A stretch of 64,000 nucleotides of DNA from Candidatus Melainabacteria bacterium (GTDB lineage: Bacteria > Cyanobacteriota > Vampirovibrionia > Obscuribacterales > Obscuribacteraceae), in contig PLZS01000099.1 in NCBI GenBank assembly GCA_003153555.1, positions 141,084 to 205,083 of the forward strand. The letters are read 5' to 3'. The notes under the pieces are model-generated. The model saw only the letters and a program-made list of their open reading frames with translations, made no database searches and was not told the DNA's origin. Made by a program: the position numbers and the translations under genes. Positions 43,201 through 51,305 of this stretch are shown here, piece by piece. How positions within the stretch are numbered: position 1 is the first letter of the stretch; the number at the start of each line of letters is the position of its first letter.

Positions 43201-43762
43201 TATCAGAGGCAATGTCAATCGGGTGCTCAGATTGGCAGACGACCTTCTGACGATAGACAATCTAGACGAGAACTCAATCGAACTAGAGCTGGCTGACTGT
43301 CAATTGCGCAACTTGGCACAAGATGCAGCCGATACCATCGCCAGTTTGGCCCAAGCGAAGCACATCTCGATAAAAGTCGATTGTCCAGATCTTTCTATCA
43401 ACATTGACGAGCGAAGAATGATGCAAGTGTTGATCAATTTGTTGACAAACGCTCTCAAGTTTTCTCCAAATGAGTCTGCCATTTGCATAGGTGGACGGAA
43501 AGTAAAAGGTGGGCTGCAGTTATTCGTTGAAGACGAGGGCAAAGGTATGGATGCCGAAACAGCTGCCAAAATTTTTGATAAGTACGTCACTGGAGCTCAA
43601 ACCGAAAAGGCTTTTGGTTTAGGACTGTCAATCTGCAAATTGATTGTAACCGCTCATGGTGGCACTCTGAGCGTAGACAGTCAGCTTGGTCGAGGCAGCA
43701 CATTTTTTATTTTGCTACCGCAGGCAATTAAAAACGACGAAAGTAAGTTGCCAGCGAATTAG
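40268..43762 (+). CDS. Tandem double sensor histidine kinase with degenerate first ATPase
   Basis: 1164 aa with two complete membrane-sensor/HisKA/HATPase units in a row. Unit 1: helices near 20-45 and 355-380 flank an extracytoplasmic region with two related DNY/RPDG-type repeats, then H440 in VAHDMRSPIMAM. Its ATPase domain lacks the N-box Asn (NYLAIAIK), the DxGxG motif (TENSEDW) and the GLGL lid (FRLSLA), so it should not bind ATP. Unit 2: helices near 690-715 and 860-885, H944 in VAHDIRSPLIAV, and intact boxes (LINLLTNALKFS, EDEGKGM, FGLGLSICKLIV). Unit 1 might be phosphorylated by unit 2 or act as a receptor. No regulator is adjacent. Confidence 0.9.
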   Translation: MLPTPILNTKKRPYTPAIFRKGLIMVLVPGILGSAFLLVLNGLWLSTSKLTIESQRRNQIVFKLNNAFSGLISYVLDLMTYCFEPTSALKSRGIKERKVLGQQLKELHTAAEYDQKRFTDIKSIEARLVSIVADADSLAKELETKTAKIITPPENKISYFVDREGTLHHSGPKETDNYLLRKRPDGVAFKSYSKEYSPELKKFGLEISFPNGDKSFSTKDGKIGYRIDRLGNELHFGLEEDDNYVSQKRADGTVVKTFLKDHSVEFDYPNGKKKFVSEQGQLIAEKHHSTHSVISPKVPLVNSRFNDNKQRFEKYASLVTRGLELADSIQSVVEDEHRAQSLARVEQDNLRQISKNIVLLGFLCGSILSLIVLAGFVRNIIMRMRVLNLNAAGLSKLKKSVSRLQGDDELTYLDTVFHQTEQELGEAAEQHKSIMQMVAHDMRSPIMAMQIYIEVFQDLSEESLQETAAQWCENIKTGSNRVLSFVTDLLTLERLESGEDLKLQLSEFTLESAAEECCKSLSADSRNKLVTIENHCGEQLLTADRERVKQVIKNYLAIAIKCASPRSVVLVASEQIDDSIKLSVTENSEDWLSAAGTNKTFARFQLPQDRDENSEFRLSLATSKVLIEAHSGTVGAISAPGIGSKFWFSIPAKANANAETTGCEPADAKASAKISLSEILRPGLVRKAVILTAFPLVVQASWLVWVNAQLDESERLEMLEQRHSNIVAMTNRILMSVFRANSGLASFLVKHDTLSKDLAVENFDLLDQQLPQLDALTSANSAQKEVWQNLAEFVRLEIGQLQKTFNTAPDDGSTGLSDMAHVLTRAGDLFARSSEVLADDLRQLAEIQIKQEDFRSRVQTFIFWSIPINLAMSLGLLWLFTVNITKRLNIVIDNARKLPGREMLGDKIRGSDEIASLDALLHEAAEELSKADQLREGMMDIVAHDIRSPLIAVETSLSLLERAVPSDLEEKAVSCLKSIRGNVNRVLRLADDLLTIDNLDENSIELELADCQLRNLAQDAADTIASLAQAKHISIKVDCPDLSINIDERRMMQVLINLLTNALKFSPNESAICIGGRKVKGGLQLFVEDEGKGMDAETAAKIFDKYVTGAQTEKAFGLGLSICKLIVTAHGGTLSVDSQLGRGSTFFILLPQAIKNDESKLPAN

Positions 43763-43839
43763 AAACAAGTCCAGATGAACGTTCGGGTGCATAACGATAA
43801 ATCGACTGATTAGCGCAATGCGTAGCCTTACGAATTTGG

Positions 43840-43856
43840 TTTTACTACGATTTTAT
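43840..43856 (+). promoter_or_regulatory. 11-bp-period direct-repeat box pair
   Basis: TTTTAC (43840-43845) and TTTTAT (43851-43856), period 11 bp, then TAGAGT 16 bases on as -10 candidate. 73 bases before the 101-aa gene. Confidence 0.5.
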
Positions 43857-43929
43857 GTGTTTCGCTGCACATTAGAGTCTAACGGAGCCCAAGGAAAGTC
43901 ATCTCCAAATAGAGGAGCGAAAAGTCAGC

Positions 43930-44235
43930 ATGTTAGAAACTGCAAATCAATCAGTGCACAATATCAGCAATGACTATAATTCTGACTGGTGGAGTCTCAG
44001 ACTCAGATCCACCGAGGCCCGCAATGCAGCAGCAGAGCCATCTTCTTTTATTGTCGACGAAGAGCCGGAAGCGGAACGTCCTACAAAATCTCAGTGCGTT
44101 TGGACAGGATCGCGCGATCGTAGACAAGATAACTTCAGGTTTATTCGTCGGCTTGATGAGAACTTGAGGACAGAACAAATCCCTTTACGACTGCTTTATG
44201 AACGCGGCTGCACACTAAAAGCGACAACCTTTTGA
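43930..44235 (+). CDS. Hypothetical protein, 101 aa
   Basis: GAGGAG lies 11 bases before the ATG. A small hydrophilic protein, acidic in the middle (VDEEPEAERP) and Arg-rich in the C-terminal half. No motif recognised. Its stop codon overlaps or abuts the following gene, so the two form an operon driven from the box pair at 43840. Confidence 0.6.
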   Translation: MLETANQSVHNISNDYNSDWWSLRLRSTEARNAAAEPSSFIVDEEPEAERPTKSQCVWTGSRDRRQDNFRFIRRLDENLRTEQIPLRLLYERGCTLKATTF

Positions 44236-44249
44236 GTGAGGACCTGATT

Positions 44250-45239
44250 GTGAGAATGGAAGAAACAACAGTGCTATGGCGTGTAGCTTGCAATTTGGTC
44301 AATGCTTACGAGGCTGAACATTCAAATACTTCTTATATGGTAAGCACTGAGGACAACAACAACAACTCACCAGACGTGGTGCTTGATCTGCTACCCGATG
44401 CCTCCAGAGGATATAAAGGAATCAGTACAGAAACGCAATTGCATACTTGGGTTTATGAAAAGCCCAAAACTATTGAGGACGAGGAGCTGCCTGCTGATGT
44501 GCTGAAAAGAGTGAACGAAACCACTAAGGTGAACTCCTTTGAGTGCAATGACAGCGCATCGTTTCGACGTTGGACTAAGATGGATGCAATAGTCGATGAA
44601 GAGGATGCCAATAAAATCTGGGGCAGACTCGAACTTCACGAACTGGCAATTCCTACACATTATGGCACTGCAAAGTTAATCGAGACGTTCTCCGACAAGT
44701 CGATCGAATATCACATCATTGAGGGAGATGGTGTTGCCGATAACGTTGTGGTGCGGATATATACGAAAGGTTTAGAAACAGACTACGGTTTAGTGACCTG
44801 CACGGTGACGAATGCTGATGGTCGAGTTGACTTCGGCAAAATAGATGGAACCAAAGCGCACGAGTATGCTCAACCGAAGGAAGAGTGGTACGGTAAGGTC
44901 AATGTTGAAGACACCAAAGCTGATGGCACGACTTTCTATTATTTAACAGATGGTGCCACGGTCGAATATTACGAAACTCCGCTTAAGTTACGAATTTCCA
45001 TGCCGGATGGCACGGTCAAAGAGGCTGATGTCGAAACCGCCTGGAGAGGCAATGGTAAAGCGACTAGATCGATGATCGATCGTCTCAAAGGCATTGGTAT
45101 CGAACGGCAAGACGGCCAATCTGTAGCAAACTCTGCCGCCAACAAATCGGAATACATTCTCGCTGATGGCAGCATTATGGAACACAATTTCTTGTATACA
45201 GGAGACGCACTGAACGCCACTTTAATCGCAACTATTTAG
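44250..45239 (+). CDS. Hypothetical protein with DG-type repeats, 329 aa
   Basis: GTG at 44250 chosen (GAGG 8 bases upstream); a TTG at 44232 overlapping the previous stop is possible. Residues ~130-320 are beta-rich with repeated short units containing DG turns (NADGRVDFGKIDG, VEDTKADGTTFYYLTDG, MPDGTVKEADV, LADGSIMEHNF), reminiscent of the repeats in the sensor part of the kinase at 40268. The last 26 codons recur as a gene fragment at 45938-46033. Function unknown. Confidence 0.65.
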   Translation: MRMEETTVLWRVACNLVNAYEAEHSNTSYMVSTEDNNNNSPDVVLDLLPDASRGYKGISTETQLHTWVYEKPKTIEDEELPADVLKRVNETTKVNSFECNDSASFRRWTKMDAIVDEEDANKIWGRLELHELAIPTHYGTAKLIETFSDKSIEYHIIEGDGVADNVVVRIYTKGLETDYGLVTCTVTNADGRVDFGKIDGTKAHEYAQPKEEWYGKVNVEDTKADGTTFYYLTDGATVEYYETPLKLRISMPDGTVKEADVETAWRGNGKATRSMIDRLKGIGIERQDGQSVANSAANKSEYILADGSIMEHNFLYTGDALNATLIATI

Positions 45240-45335
45240 GCGTCATGCGTACTCGCATCGGGTCAGAGATAGCCGCATCGCGCACTGGCTTGTGCGCCGC
45301 TATCCATTTGCGCAACGTTCGCTCGAGACTGCAGA

Positions 45336-45352
45336 TTTTATATTGATTTGAT
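45336..45352 (+). promoter_or_regulatory. 11-bp-period direct-repeat box pair
   Basis: TTTTAT (45336-45341) and TTTGAT (45347-45352), period 11 bp, 118 bases before the 127-aa gene. Box order is reversed relative to most copies. Confidence 0.45.
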
Positions 45353-45470
45353 GTCTGTACGTTTATGGTAACAATTATTGAGCATAGTCTGGATAGTTAC
45401 ATAATTGAAGTTTGTACTTTAACATTCGCGACATATCCTTTACCACCATCACTAAATTGGATTCGCACTC

Positions 45471-45854
45471 ATGAGCGTTTTTGATTGTAATTACAAACAT
45501 GCCTTCGAACCACCTAAAGTGGACTCGGGCGTTTTTGCGTCAGTTCTAAGACAATTCGACAAGGGCGAAGCGGCGTTTGTGGGGGGCAAGCTTGCCCCGC
45601 GACAGTATGCAGCAACCGAAGCCCCGAAGAATATGGAGACCCTGAAAGGCAAGCTCCCAAATGCTCAAGAGATGTCAGCGATGAATGCAGCGCTCTTGCA
45701 TTCAATCTACCCAGCAGAGAAGCCGGATGCAGCCGCGGCTAAGGGAAGGGAGCACGCAGATGCCATGATCACCCGCGCCATCGAAGGACCAAAACAAGCA
45801 ACACCACACTTTTCTCTGAATGTTGCACATGATCAAAAGCACACGCACGGCTAA
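45471..45854 (+). CDS. Hypothetical protein, 127 aa
   Basis: ATG without a clear ribosome site. A hydrophilic, Ala/Lys-rich protein with predicted helices (NAQEMSAMNAALLHSIYP; AAAKGREHADAMITRAIEG). No signal peptide. No family recognised. Preceded by a box pair. Confidence 0.55.
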   Translation: MSVFDCNYKHAFEPPKVDSGVFASVLRQFDKGEAAFVGGKLAPRQYAATEAPKNMETLKGKLPNAQEMSAMNAALLHSIYPAEKPDAAAAKGREHADAMITRAIEGPKQATPHFSLNVAHDQKHTHG

Positions 45855-45937
45855 TAGCTTGAGCGCAGACAAATACCGTTAATCACTATGTCGTGCAAGG
45901 ACCATACACGAGTTCGTGAAATGCCAAAGTTGGATGA

Positions 45938-46033
45938 GCGCGAGACTACATTCTTGCTGATGACAACACTATGAAACGCGAGTTCTTGTATACAGGAGAC
46001 GCACTGAACGCCACTCTAATCGCAACTATTTAG
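45938..46033 (+). pseudogene. Duplicated 3' end of the 329-aa gene
   Basis: Codes for YILADDNTMKREFLYTGDAL and the same last residues as the 329-aa protein, but has no start and an upstream in-frame stop. DNA identity between 45190-45267 and 45984-46061 is about 90% and extends past the stop codon, so a longer duplication has been mostly lost. Confidence 0.75.
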
Positions 46034-46064
46034 GCGTCTTGCGTGCTCGCACGGGAGCAGAGCT

Positions 46065-47177
46065 CTAATCACGTCTTGCCAGTGAGCCGTTTACACCTGG
46101 CACAAACCAATCCATTTGCGTGAGCTGCTCGACAGTGGCTGATTGACCAGCGTTTAGACGTTTCTTGCCTTCGCGATCCAAGAGTGGGCCGCTGAAGACG
46201 ACAAGTTTTCCGCTTTTCAAAAGAGCTTCCTTTTGCAAAGCCTCATCGCGCACGGGCTTGGGAACTGTGTCGCCAAAACTGAGCAGCTTAGCGCAACCGC
46301 TTTTGATATCTGGATTGAGCATTATTGGCTTCCATGTTTTGTCGCGAAAAGAGTCCACAACTCTGGCATAGAAAGGACCCCAATCTAGACCCGCTCCAGT
46401 CAACCATCGATCGGGAGCGATTTTTCGCCCGTCCATGTATAGCCCAACACAATAGATCCCATGATCCTGACACGCTTTCAATATCGCAGTCTGGTTATCC
46501 TGCCCGTTGGCGATCACATCTATGCCTTGTTCGCCAAGACTCTTGACCGCCTCAGCTTCTACGGGCAAATCAGACCATTTGTTGATCCATACCACATTAG
46601 TTTGCACTTTGGGATTGACTGAACGAGCTCCAAGCGCAAATGCATTGATCTCTTGCATGAGATTTGGAATCGGATGCGACGCGATGAAGCCCAGTTTATT
46701 GGTTTTAGTCATGCGCCCCGCCACAATGCCAGCAATATAAAGCGGTTGGTACTGAACCTGCTGATAGCAGCCCAAATTCGGCAGTTTTGCAAAGCGGCTC
46801 ATCTGCATAAATACAACATTTGGATGCCGCTGGGCACATTTGACCGTGGATTCCATGTAACCGTAGGCGGTGGCAAAAATAATGGTATTTCCTTGAGCAA
46901 TCATTTTCTCCAGCAGACGCTCTGCCTCGGCGCTCTCTGGTATATTTTCTGCTATCACAGTCTTGATCGTATTGTGCGACTGTTTTTCCAAATACAACCG
47001 CCCCGCATCGTGGGCACAATTCCAGCCGACATCGCTGATTGATCCGACACACATGAATCCTACTTTCGTGGCTTGTGGCTCAGCGGCGATTGAACGCGAT
47101 AACCCAGAGCCCGACCAGAAGCCACCTAGGATCAAGGCGGGCACAAAAAAAGGTAGAAAACGTAATTGCCAACGCAT
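46065..47177 (-). CDS. BMP-family substrate-binding protein
   Basis: 370 aa. Residues 1-32 are a signal peptide (FFVPALILGGFWSGSGL ... AA). The mature protein shows the basic-membrane-protein (Bmp/Med/PnrA) pattern: KVGFMCVGSISDVGWNCAHDAG at the start, IIFATAYGYMESTVKCA, and GLYMDGRKIAPDRWLTG. Such proteins bind nucleosides or purines for ABC uptake. No permease or ATPase gene is adjacent, so it may be a sensor or an orphan binding protein. AGAGG is 8 bases before the ATG. Confidence 0.85.
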   Translation of the reverse strand: MRWQLRFLPFFVPALILGGFWSGSGLSRSIAAEPQATKVGFMCVGSISDVGWNCAHDAGRLYLEKQSHNTIKTVIAENIPESAEAERLLEKMIAQGNTIIFATAYGYMESTVKCAQRHPNVVFMQMSRFAKLPNLGCYQQVQYQPLYIAGIVAGRMTKTNKLGFIASHPIPNLMQEINAFALGARSVNPKVQTNVVWINKWSDLPVEAEAVKSLGEQGIDVIANGQDNQTAILKACQDHGIYCVGLYMDGRKIAPDRWLTGAGLDWGPFYARVVDSFRDKTWKPIMLNPDIKSGCAKLLSFGDTVPKPVRDEALQKEALLKSGKLVVFSGPLLDREGKKRLNAGQSATVEQLTQMDWFVPGVNGSLARRD

Positions 47178-47432
47178 TTATCTGCCTCTCAATTGAGAAG
47201 AATCAACATTTTTGAGTCGTGCATTGTAACACTTGGCGCACATCCATTGTCCTGGTTGGAAGAATGCAGGCTCTAGAGCGCTGGGCGAGTGATATTCTGC
47301 GATCACCATCCAGACTCCTGGATGTGCTCTCTGCCCAGTCAGAACTCACATCCCACCGATGGAAGACTGCCAATAATTTGGCTAAGATTCCGAAGATGCC
47401 TGTCGTCGTCGTGCGTAGTCTTACGATGTAAA
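47178..47432. other. Non-coding interval
   Basis: Divergent region between the BMP gene and the 441-aa gene. No gene supported; overlapping short frames on both strands have no ribosome sites. It ends in a box pair. Confidence 0.4.
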
Positions 47433-47449
47433 TTTGACGACAATTTGAT
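47433..47449 (+). promoter_or_regulatory. 11-bp-period direct-repeat box pair
   Basis: TTTGAC (47433-47438) and TTTGAT (47444-47449), period 11 bp, about 147 bases before the 441-aa gene. Confidence 0.45.
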
Positions 47450-47450
47450 T

Positions 47451-47590
47451 CGGGCTGCTGCACAATTTGCCCACGATCCAACAACGCAAGCAAAGCGGGT
47501 CTTGGGTCTTCAGTAACTTCTTGGCAACCTCGCTCGCCTACAGTCAAGATGTCAAAACGACTGCACGTTTAGCAGAGCTCCATAAGGAAC
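47451..47590 (+). repeat. Leader repeat shared with the kinase gene at 49252
   Basis: The start (TTCGGGCTGCTGCACAATT) and end (AGTCAAAACGACTGCACGT then AGCAGAG) of this block recur at 49158-49225, where the ~60 bp between them are missing. In one frame both copies read RAAAQ(F/L)AHxxTTQ, so the block may be a fragment of a decayed coding sequence. Confidence 0.6.
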
Positions 47591-47596
47591 AATCAA

Positions 47597-48922
47597 ATGT
47601 CCAGAAAGGCAGAATTCGAACCGGACCTACACAATGCTTCTCAGTCTGCTACTCCATGGGCTAACGATCTATGGAACCGTACTAATCAGAGCTGGAATCA
47701 GGTGTGGAACGACAAAGGCAGTGCTGATGACTACATCCTACTTGCAGAAGTGGGAGCTGGAGCAATAGCGGTTCTTGGAGTAGGCAAAGGTGCTCTCTCG
47801 GCTGGTCGGTTGCTCTCGTCTAGCTTAGAGGCAAGTGCCACAGCCAAGACAGAAGCAAAGATTGCCAAAGCGTTAGATGGCATTACGCTCAATCCCGGTA
47901 TTAATGATGTAGAACTTCCGGTTTTCAGTCAGGGGAAACTCCGCACAGCCACATTGCATACCGGACCCGAGTTCGATCCAGCAAAGGATCACCACCTTCT
48001 ATTGACGATGGATGGTTTCACTATGGGACCCGTATGGGGCAATAAGGTTGGCCGAGGTATGTTCGGACAACGCATTCCTTTGACTGGCATGTCTGAAATA
48101 AACGGACTAAACGGCATGGTAAATGAGAACAGCGGTCAAATTGTCGCTCTCCATCTTCTTCCAGAATCAAGACCGGTGGTGCCAGGATTATTCAATGTCA
48201 ATGCTTGGCGCTCACCCGGTGCTGGTGTCTTTACCCCTGGCAAGTTTCCCATGCCCATGGGTGCGGACGATAGTATTTATGCAGCAGATGCTGTTGCCAC
48301 GCTAGCACCAAAAATGCCTGGTGGAATCAAGAGTTTTAATCTAGTTGCTTACGGCGAAGGAGCAGAAGTTGCTCCTAACGTTCTTAGCAAACTGGCTGGT
48401 GACACGCGCTTTGCAGGCATTCGAGTTAAATCAGCGACGTTAAATGGTGGTACTACTTTTGGTACTGAACTAGCACCGCCTTCAACACTGCAAGACGTAT
48501 TGCTTGTGCGGGGGAAATTGGATCCAAACTTTCCTGAACTGGGTGCAGGGCCAAATACCAAGCCGCTGACTTGGCTTGGACACACTCGGGTTGATCAATC
48601 GCGACCTGGGAATCTAGAAGCTATTTACAAGAACGCGCTTGGTATCAATTCGGAAGCGGTAACCACTGGCATCTCAGATCAAGTGGACGGTGCTGTCATT
48701 GGTACACAGAGAGTTTACGCTGGCGCTGATGGCCGACAATTGATTGCGCGTGAATATAACATGGGTTCCACCTGGCCAGGAAGACAGTTTGGGGGAGATA
48801 GTGAAAGCATTGTTTCAAAGATAAATGGGCCGCGAAGCGGGGTCAGACTAAACGATGAAATCGCCAAACTAATTTTACGAAAACAAATTCCAATTGAGAG
48901 AGATCTGGTATCGCATACGTAA
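47597..48922 (+). CDS. Hypothetical protein, alpha/beta-hydrolase-like without a nucleophile, 441 aa
   Basis: Starts 6 bases after AAGGAAC. Residues ~45-75 are a hydrophobic Gly/Ala-rich stretch (LLAEVGAGAIAVLGVGKGAL) that could be a membrane anchor. From about 125 the layout resembles an alpha/beta-hydrolase: HHLLLTMDGF, a loop, then SFNLVAYGEGAEVAPNVL where the nucleophile elbow GxSxG would be but with Glu replacing Ser. The similarity is weak. No box beyond the leader pair is seen. Function unknown. Confidence 0.55.
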   Translation: MSRKAEFEPDLHNASQSATPWANDLWNRTNQSWNQVWNDKGSADDYILLAEVGAGAIAVLGVGKGALSAGRLLSSSLEASATAKTEAKIAKALDGITLNPGINDVELPVFSQGKLRTATLHTGPEFDPAKDHHLLLTMDGFTMGPVWGNKVGRGMFGQRIPLTGMSEINGLNGMVNENSGQIVALHLLPESRPVVPGLFNVNAWRSPGAGVFTPGKFPMPMGADDSIYAADAVATLAPKMPGGIKSFNLVAYGEGAEVAPNVLSKLAGDTRFAGIRVKSATLNGGTTFGTELAPPSTLQDVLLVRGKLDPNFPELGAGPNTKPLTWLGHTRVDQSRPGNLEAIYKNALGINSEAVTTGISDQVDGAVIGTQRVYAGADGRQLIAREYNMGSTWPGRQFGGDSESIVSKINGPRSGVRLNDEIAKLILRKQIPIERDLVSHT

Positions 48923-49053
48923 TGCGTGCACGAAGCTCTCAAGACCACTAGCCTTAAAAGCCTTGCGAATCCAACGGACTTCGAGCACAGACCGAAGCAT
49001 TACGCAAATTCATTTTACAAATAGACGGCCTTGTGTAAAATCGTAAAATCTAT

Positions 49054-49157
49054 TAATGATAGAAAAGCTGCGATGGTCTGGTAGACAGAATCACACTCCT
49101 CGGGAACCAAAGATTCATAAACAGGAAAGCATGCACCATGTCATCAAGGTGATCTTC
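49054..49157 (-). pseudogene. Remnant of the HSL-type hydrolase C-terminus
   Basis: On the minus strand it reads HLDDMVHAFLFM and then loses frame, matching the last ~35 codons of the hydrolase at 51306 (HLDDMVHAFLFMESL ...). DNA identity is about 85% over 100 bp with a one-base deletion. No upstream part of the gene is present. Confidence 0.75.
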
Positions 49158-49240
49158 GGGCTGCTGCACAATTAGCCCACGCTCTAACGACGCAGTCAAA
49201 ACGACTGCACGTGCAGCAGAGTTCAATGAGGAACGAGAGC
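49158..49240 (+). repeat. Leader repeat, second copy
   Basis: Shortened copy of the block at 47451-47590, directly in front of the Ser/Thr kinase. Confidence 0.6.
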
Positions 49241-49251
49241 ATAAGAAGCAT

Positions 49252-51135
49252 TTGACGAACCCAGAATTGAACGATCTCAAAACAGCAGTAGATGGCGACA
49301 CCACCCACACTATTGTGGGCACTGAGCTTCAGCTGGGACAATCAATCGGCGACCGTTACCAAGTTATCTCTCGCCTGGGAAAAGGCGGTATGGGTCTTGT
49401 CTATCGAGTGAACCAGATCTTTGTAAACAAAGAGTTTGCGCTCAAGACGATAGATAAAAACTGCATGTCTGAAACAGCCCTTCGTAGGTTTCAACAAGAA
49501 GCACGTACAGTATTTTCTCTCGACCACCCGAATATTATTGCCGTCAATGATTTCGGAATTTGGAATGACCAGACTCCGTTTCTGGTAATGGAGCTTGTAA
49601 ACGGCGAAACTTTAGGTGACCGATTGGCGAGAACAGGTTGCCTGACCTTAGAACAGGCAATACCAATTTTTGTGCAGGTCTGTTTTGGACTAGCCTATGC
49701 CCATGAGTGCGGTGTGGTTCATCGTGATATCAAACCCAATAACATCATGCTCGTCAAAGGGATGCCTCTAGGGGCTGAAGGCAGCATAAAGATATTGGAT
49801 TTCGGCATTGCTAGATTCGCTGAACATGAGGGCGGTGAAATGCAATCACTGACTCGAACAGGAGAAATTTTTGGTAGCCCACTTTATATGAGCCCCGAGC
49901 AATGCGCTGGCGAACGTGTCGATCATCGTGCGGACATCTATTCCCTTGGTTGTGTTTTCTTTGAGGTGCTGACAGGTGCGCCACCATGCGTTGGCGAAAA
50001 CGCATTAGCCACGATGATGAAGCACCTGTCAGAAACACCATTAACGCTGAAACAAGCTTCTCTAGGCGCTGACTTTCCTCAGGGTATTGAGGAGATAGTG
50101 GCGACAATGCTGGCGAAGTCTCCAGATAGCAGATACCAAAATATCGGCCACATTGCAAACGATCTGGGTGCGTTAAAGCGCGGTGATTCTATTTCCGGTA
50201 CTGCCAAGCAGAGTGGAGTGGAGGCCAGAGCTAAAGCGAAAGCGAAAGCGAAAACAATCTCAATGCCAAGCACTCACTTTTATGCGTTGTTGCTTGGGAT
50301 TGCCGCGATAGCTGGGATTTCCGGCTACGGACTTGACAATCTTCAAAACGGAGGATGGTTACCAAATTGGGGCCAAAGCAGCAAGGAAGCGTCTGCACAA
50401 AAACCAGCCATTCAGGAGGTAAGCGGCGTAGACTTGAAGAGCGACTTAGATGTAGCTGATAGATCATTGGAAGCTGTCGGAAAAATTCACTCTGCGCGCA
50501 AGGCACCTGTAAACCAGGCGTATCTAGCTGTTAAAAAAACTAGTGGTTCGGGCAAGACAAGGTTGACGCAAGACCTCCTTGATGAAGCGAAGGCACTTGC
50601 AGCAACAGATAGGTACCCGCAGGCAGAGTCGCTGTTGAAGCGTGCATTAGAAACCAATGAGAAGGCTCTGGGACCACAATCCCTGGATCTAGCCGAGTTG
50701 CTTACCTGCCTCGCGAATTGCATTGAGCAACAAGGACGGGCTGTGGAGGCGGAGCCGCTGTTCAATCGTGCATTGGCCATATATGAGAAAACTCTGGGAC
50801 CGAACGACCAACACGTCACTATGGTCCTTATGTTCCTCGGAGGGTGCTATGTAAAACAAGGACGGGCTGTGGAGGCAGAGCCGCTGTTTAAGCGTGTGTT
50901 GACAACATATGAGAAAACCCTCGGACCAAATGATCTGATGGTAGCCGACAGTCTCTTTAGTCTTGGTGACTGCTATTTTGCGCAAGGCAAGAAGATGAAG
51001 GCAGAGCCGCTGTATAAGCGTGCGTTGGCCATATATGATACGGAGATTGGCCCAAATGATCCACGTGCAGCGGCAGTCAGCCGAATAAAGTTTTGTTTAC
51101 AGAACATAAATGCGGCAAAATCGCATTCAAAGTAG
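49252..51135 (+). CDS. Membrane Ser/Thr protein kinase with C-terminal TPRs
   Basis: 627 aa, TTG start (no other start precedes the kinase domain). Hanks-type kinase: glycine loop RLGKGGMGLVYRV (41-53), K65 in FALKTID, catalytic D159 in HRDIKPNN, ILDFGIAR and SPLYMSPEQ. A Lys/Ala-rich juxtamembrane run precedes one transmembrane helix (~342-362). The outer or distal part has three to four kinesin-light-chain-type TPRs (AEPLFNRALAIYEKTLG and similar). All catalytic residues are present. PknB-like kinases with TPRs typically phosphorylate signalling and cell-division proteins; its substrates are unknown. Confidence 0.92.
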   Translation: MTNPELNDLKTAVDGDTTHTIVGTELQLGQSIGDRYQVISRLGKGGMGLVYRVNQIFVNKEFALKTIDKNCMSETALRRFQQEARTVFSLDHPNIIAVNDFGIWNDQTPFLVMELVNGETLGDRLARTGCLTLEQAIPIFVQVCFGLAYAHECGVVHRDIKPNNIMLVKGMPLGAEGSIKILDFGIARFAEHEGGEMQSLTRTGEIFGSPLYMSPEQCAGERVDHRADIYSLGCVFFEVLTGAPPCVGENALATMMKHLSETPLTLKQASLGADFPQGIEEIVATMLAKSPDSRYQNIGHIANDLGALKRGDSISGTAKQSGVEARAKAKAKAKTISMPSTHFYALLLGIAAIAGISGYGLDNLQNGGWLPNWGQSSKEASAQKPAIQEVSGVDLKSDLDVADRSLEAVGKIHSARKAPVNQAYLAVKKTSGSGKTRLTQDLLDEAKALAATDRYPQAESLLKRALETNEKALGPQSLDLAELLTCLANCIEQQGRAVEAEPLFNRALAIYEKTLGPNDQHVTMVLMFLGGCYVKQGRAVEAEPLFKRVLTTYEKTLGPNDLMVADSLFSLGDCYFAQGKKMKAEPLYKRALAIYDTEIGPNDPRAAAVSRIKFCLQNINAAKSHSK

Positions 51136-51154
51136 TGAGATCAGGGTGTTATTT

Positions 51155-51165
51155 CACCGCCGGTG
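51155..51165. repeat. GGCACC-family palindrome
   Basis: CACC-GCC-GGTG, part of TCACCGCCGGTGGTGCC, in the convergent gap between the kinase and the hydrolase gene. Confidence 0.35.
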
Positions 51166-51305
51166 GTGCCAGCCTATAGCAGAGTAGGCGGTGGATTTAA
51201 AATGATCTTCGCAAATACGGCAGCATTGCACGAGTTGCTTGCATAAAGAATATTCTTCACCGAAGGTAGCAGTAAGTACTCTGGAGTTCTACTGCGGTTT
51301 TGTCT

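Noticed and set aside
49022..49040. TGTAAAATCGTAAAATC before the Ser/Thr kinase as another box pair
   Set aside because: The boxes have an 8-bp period and the wrong orientation for the kinase gene, so it was not counted among the 14 pairs.
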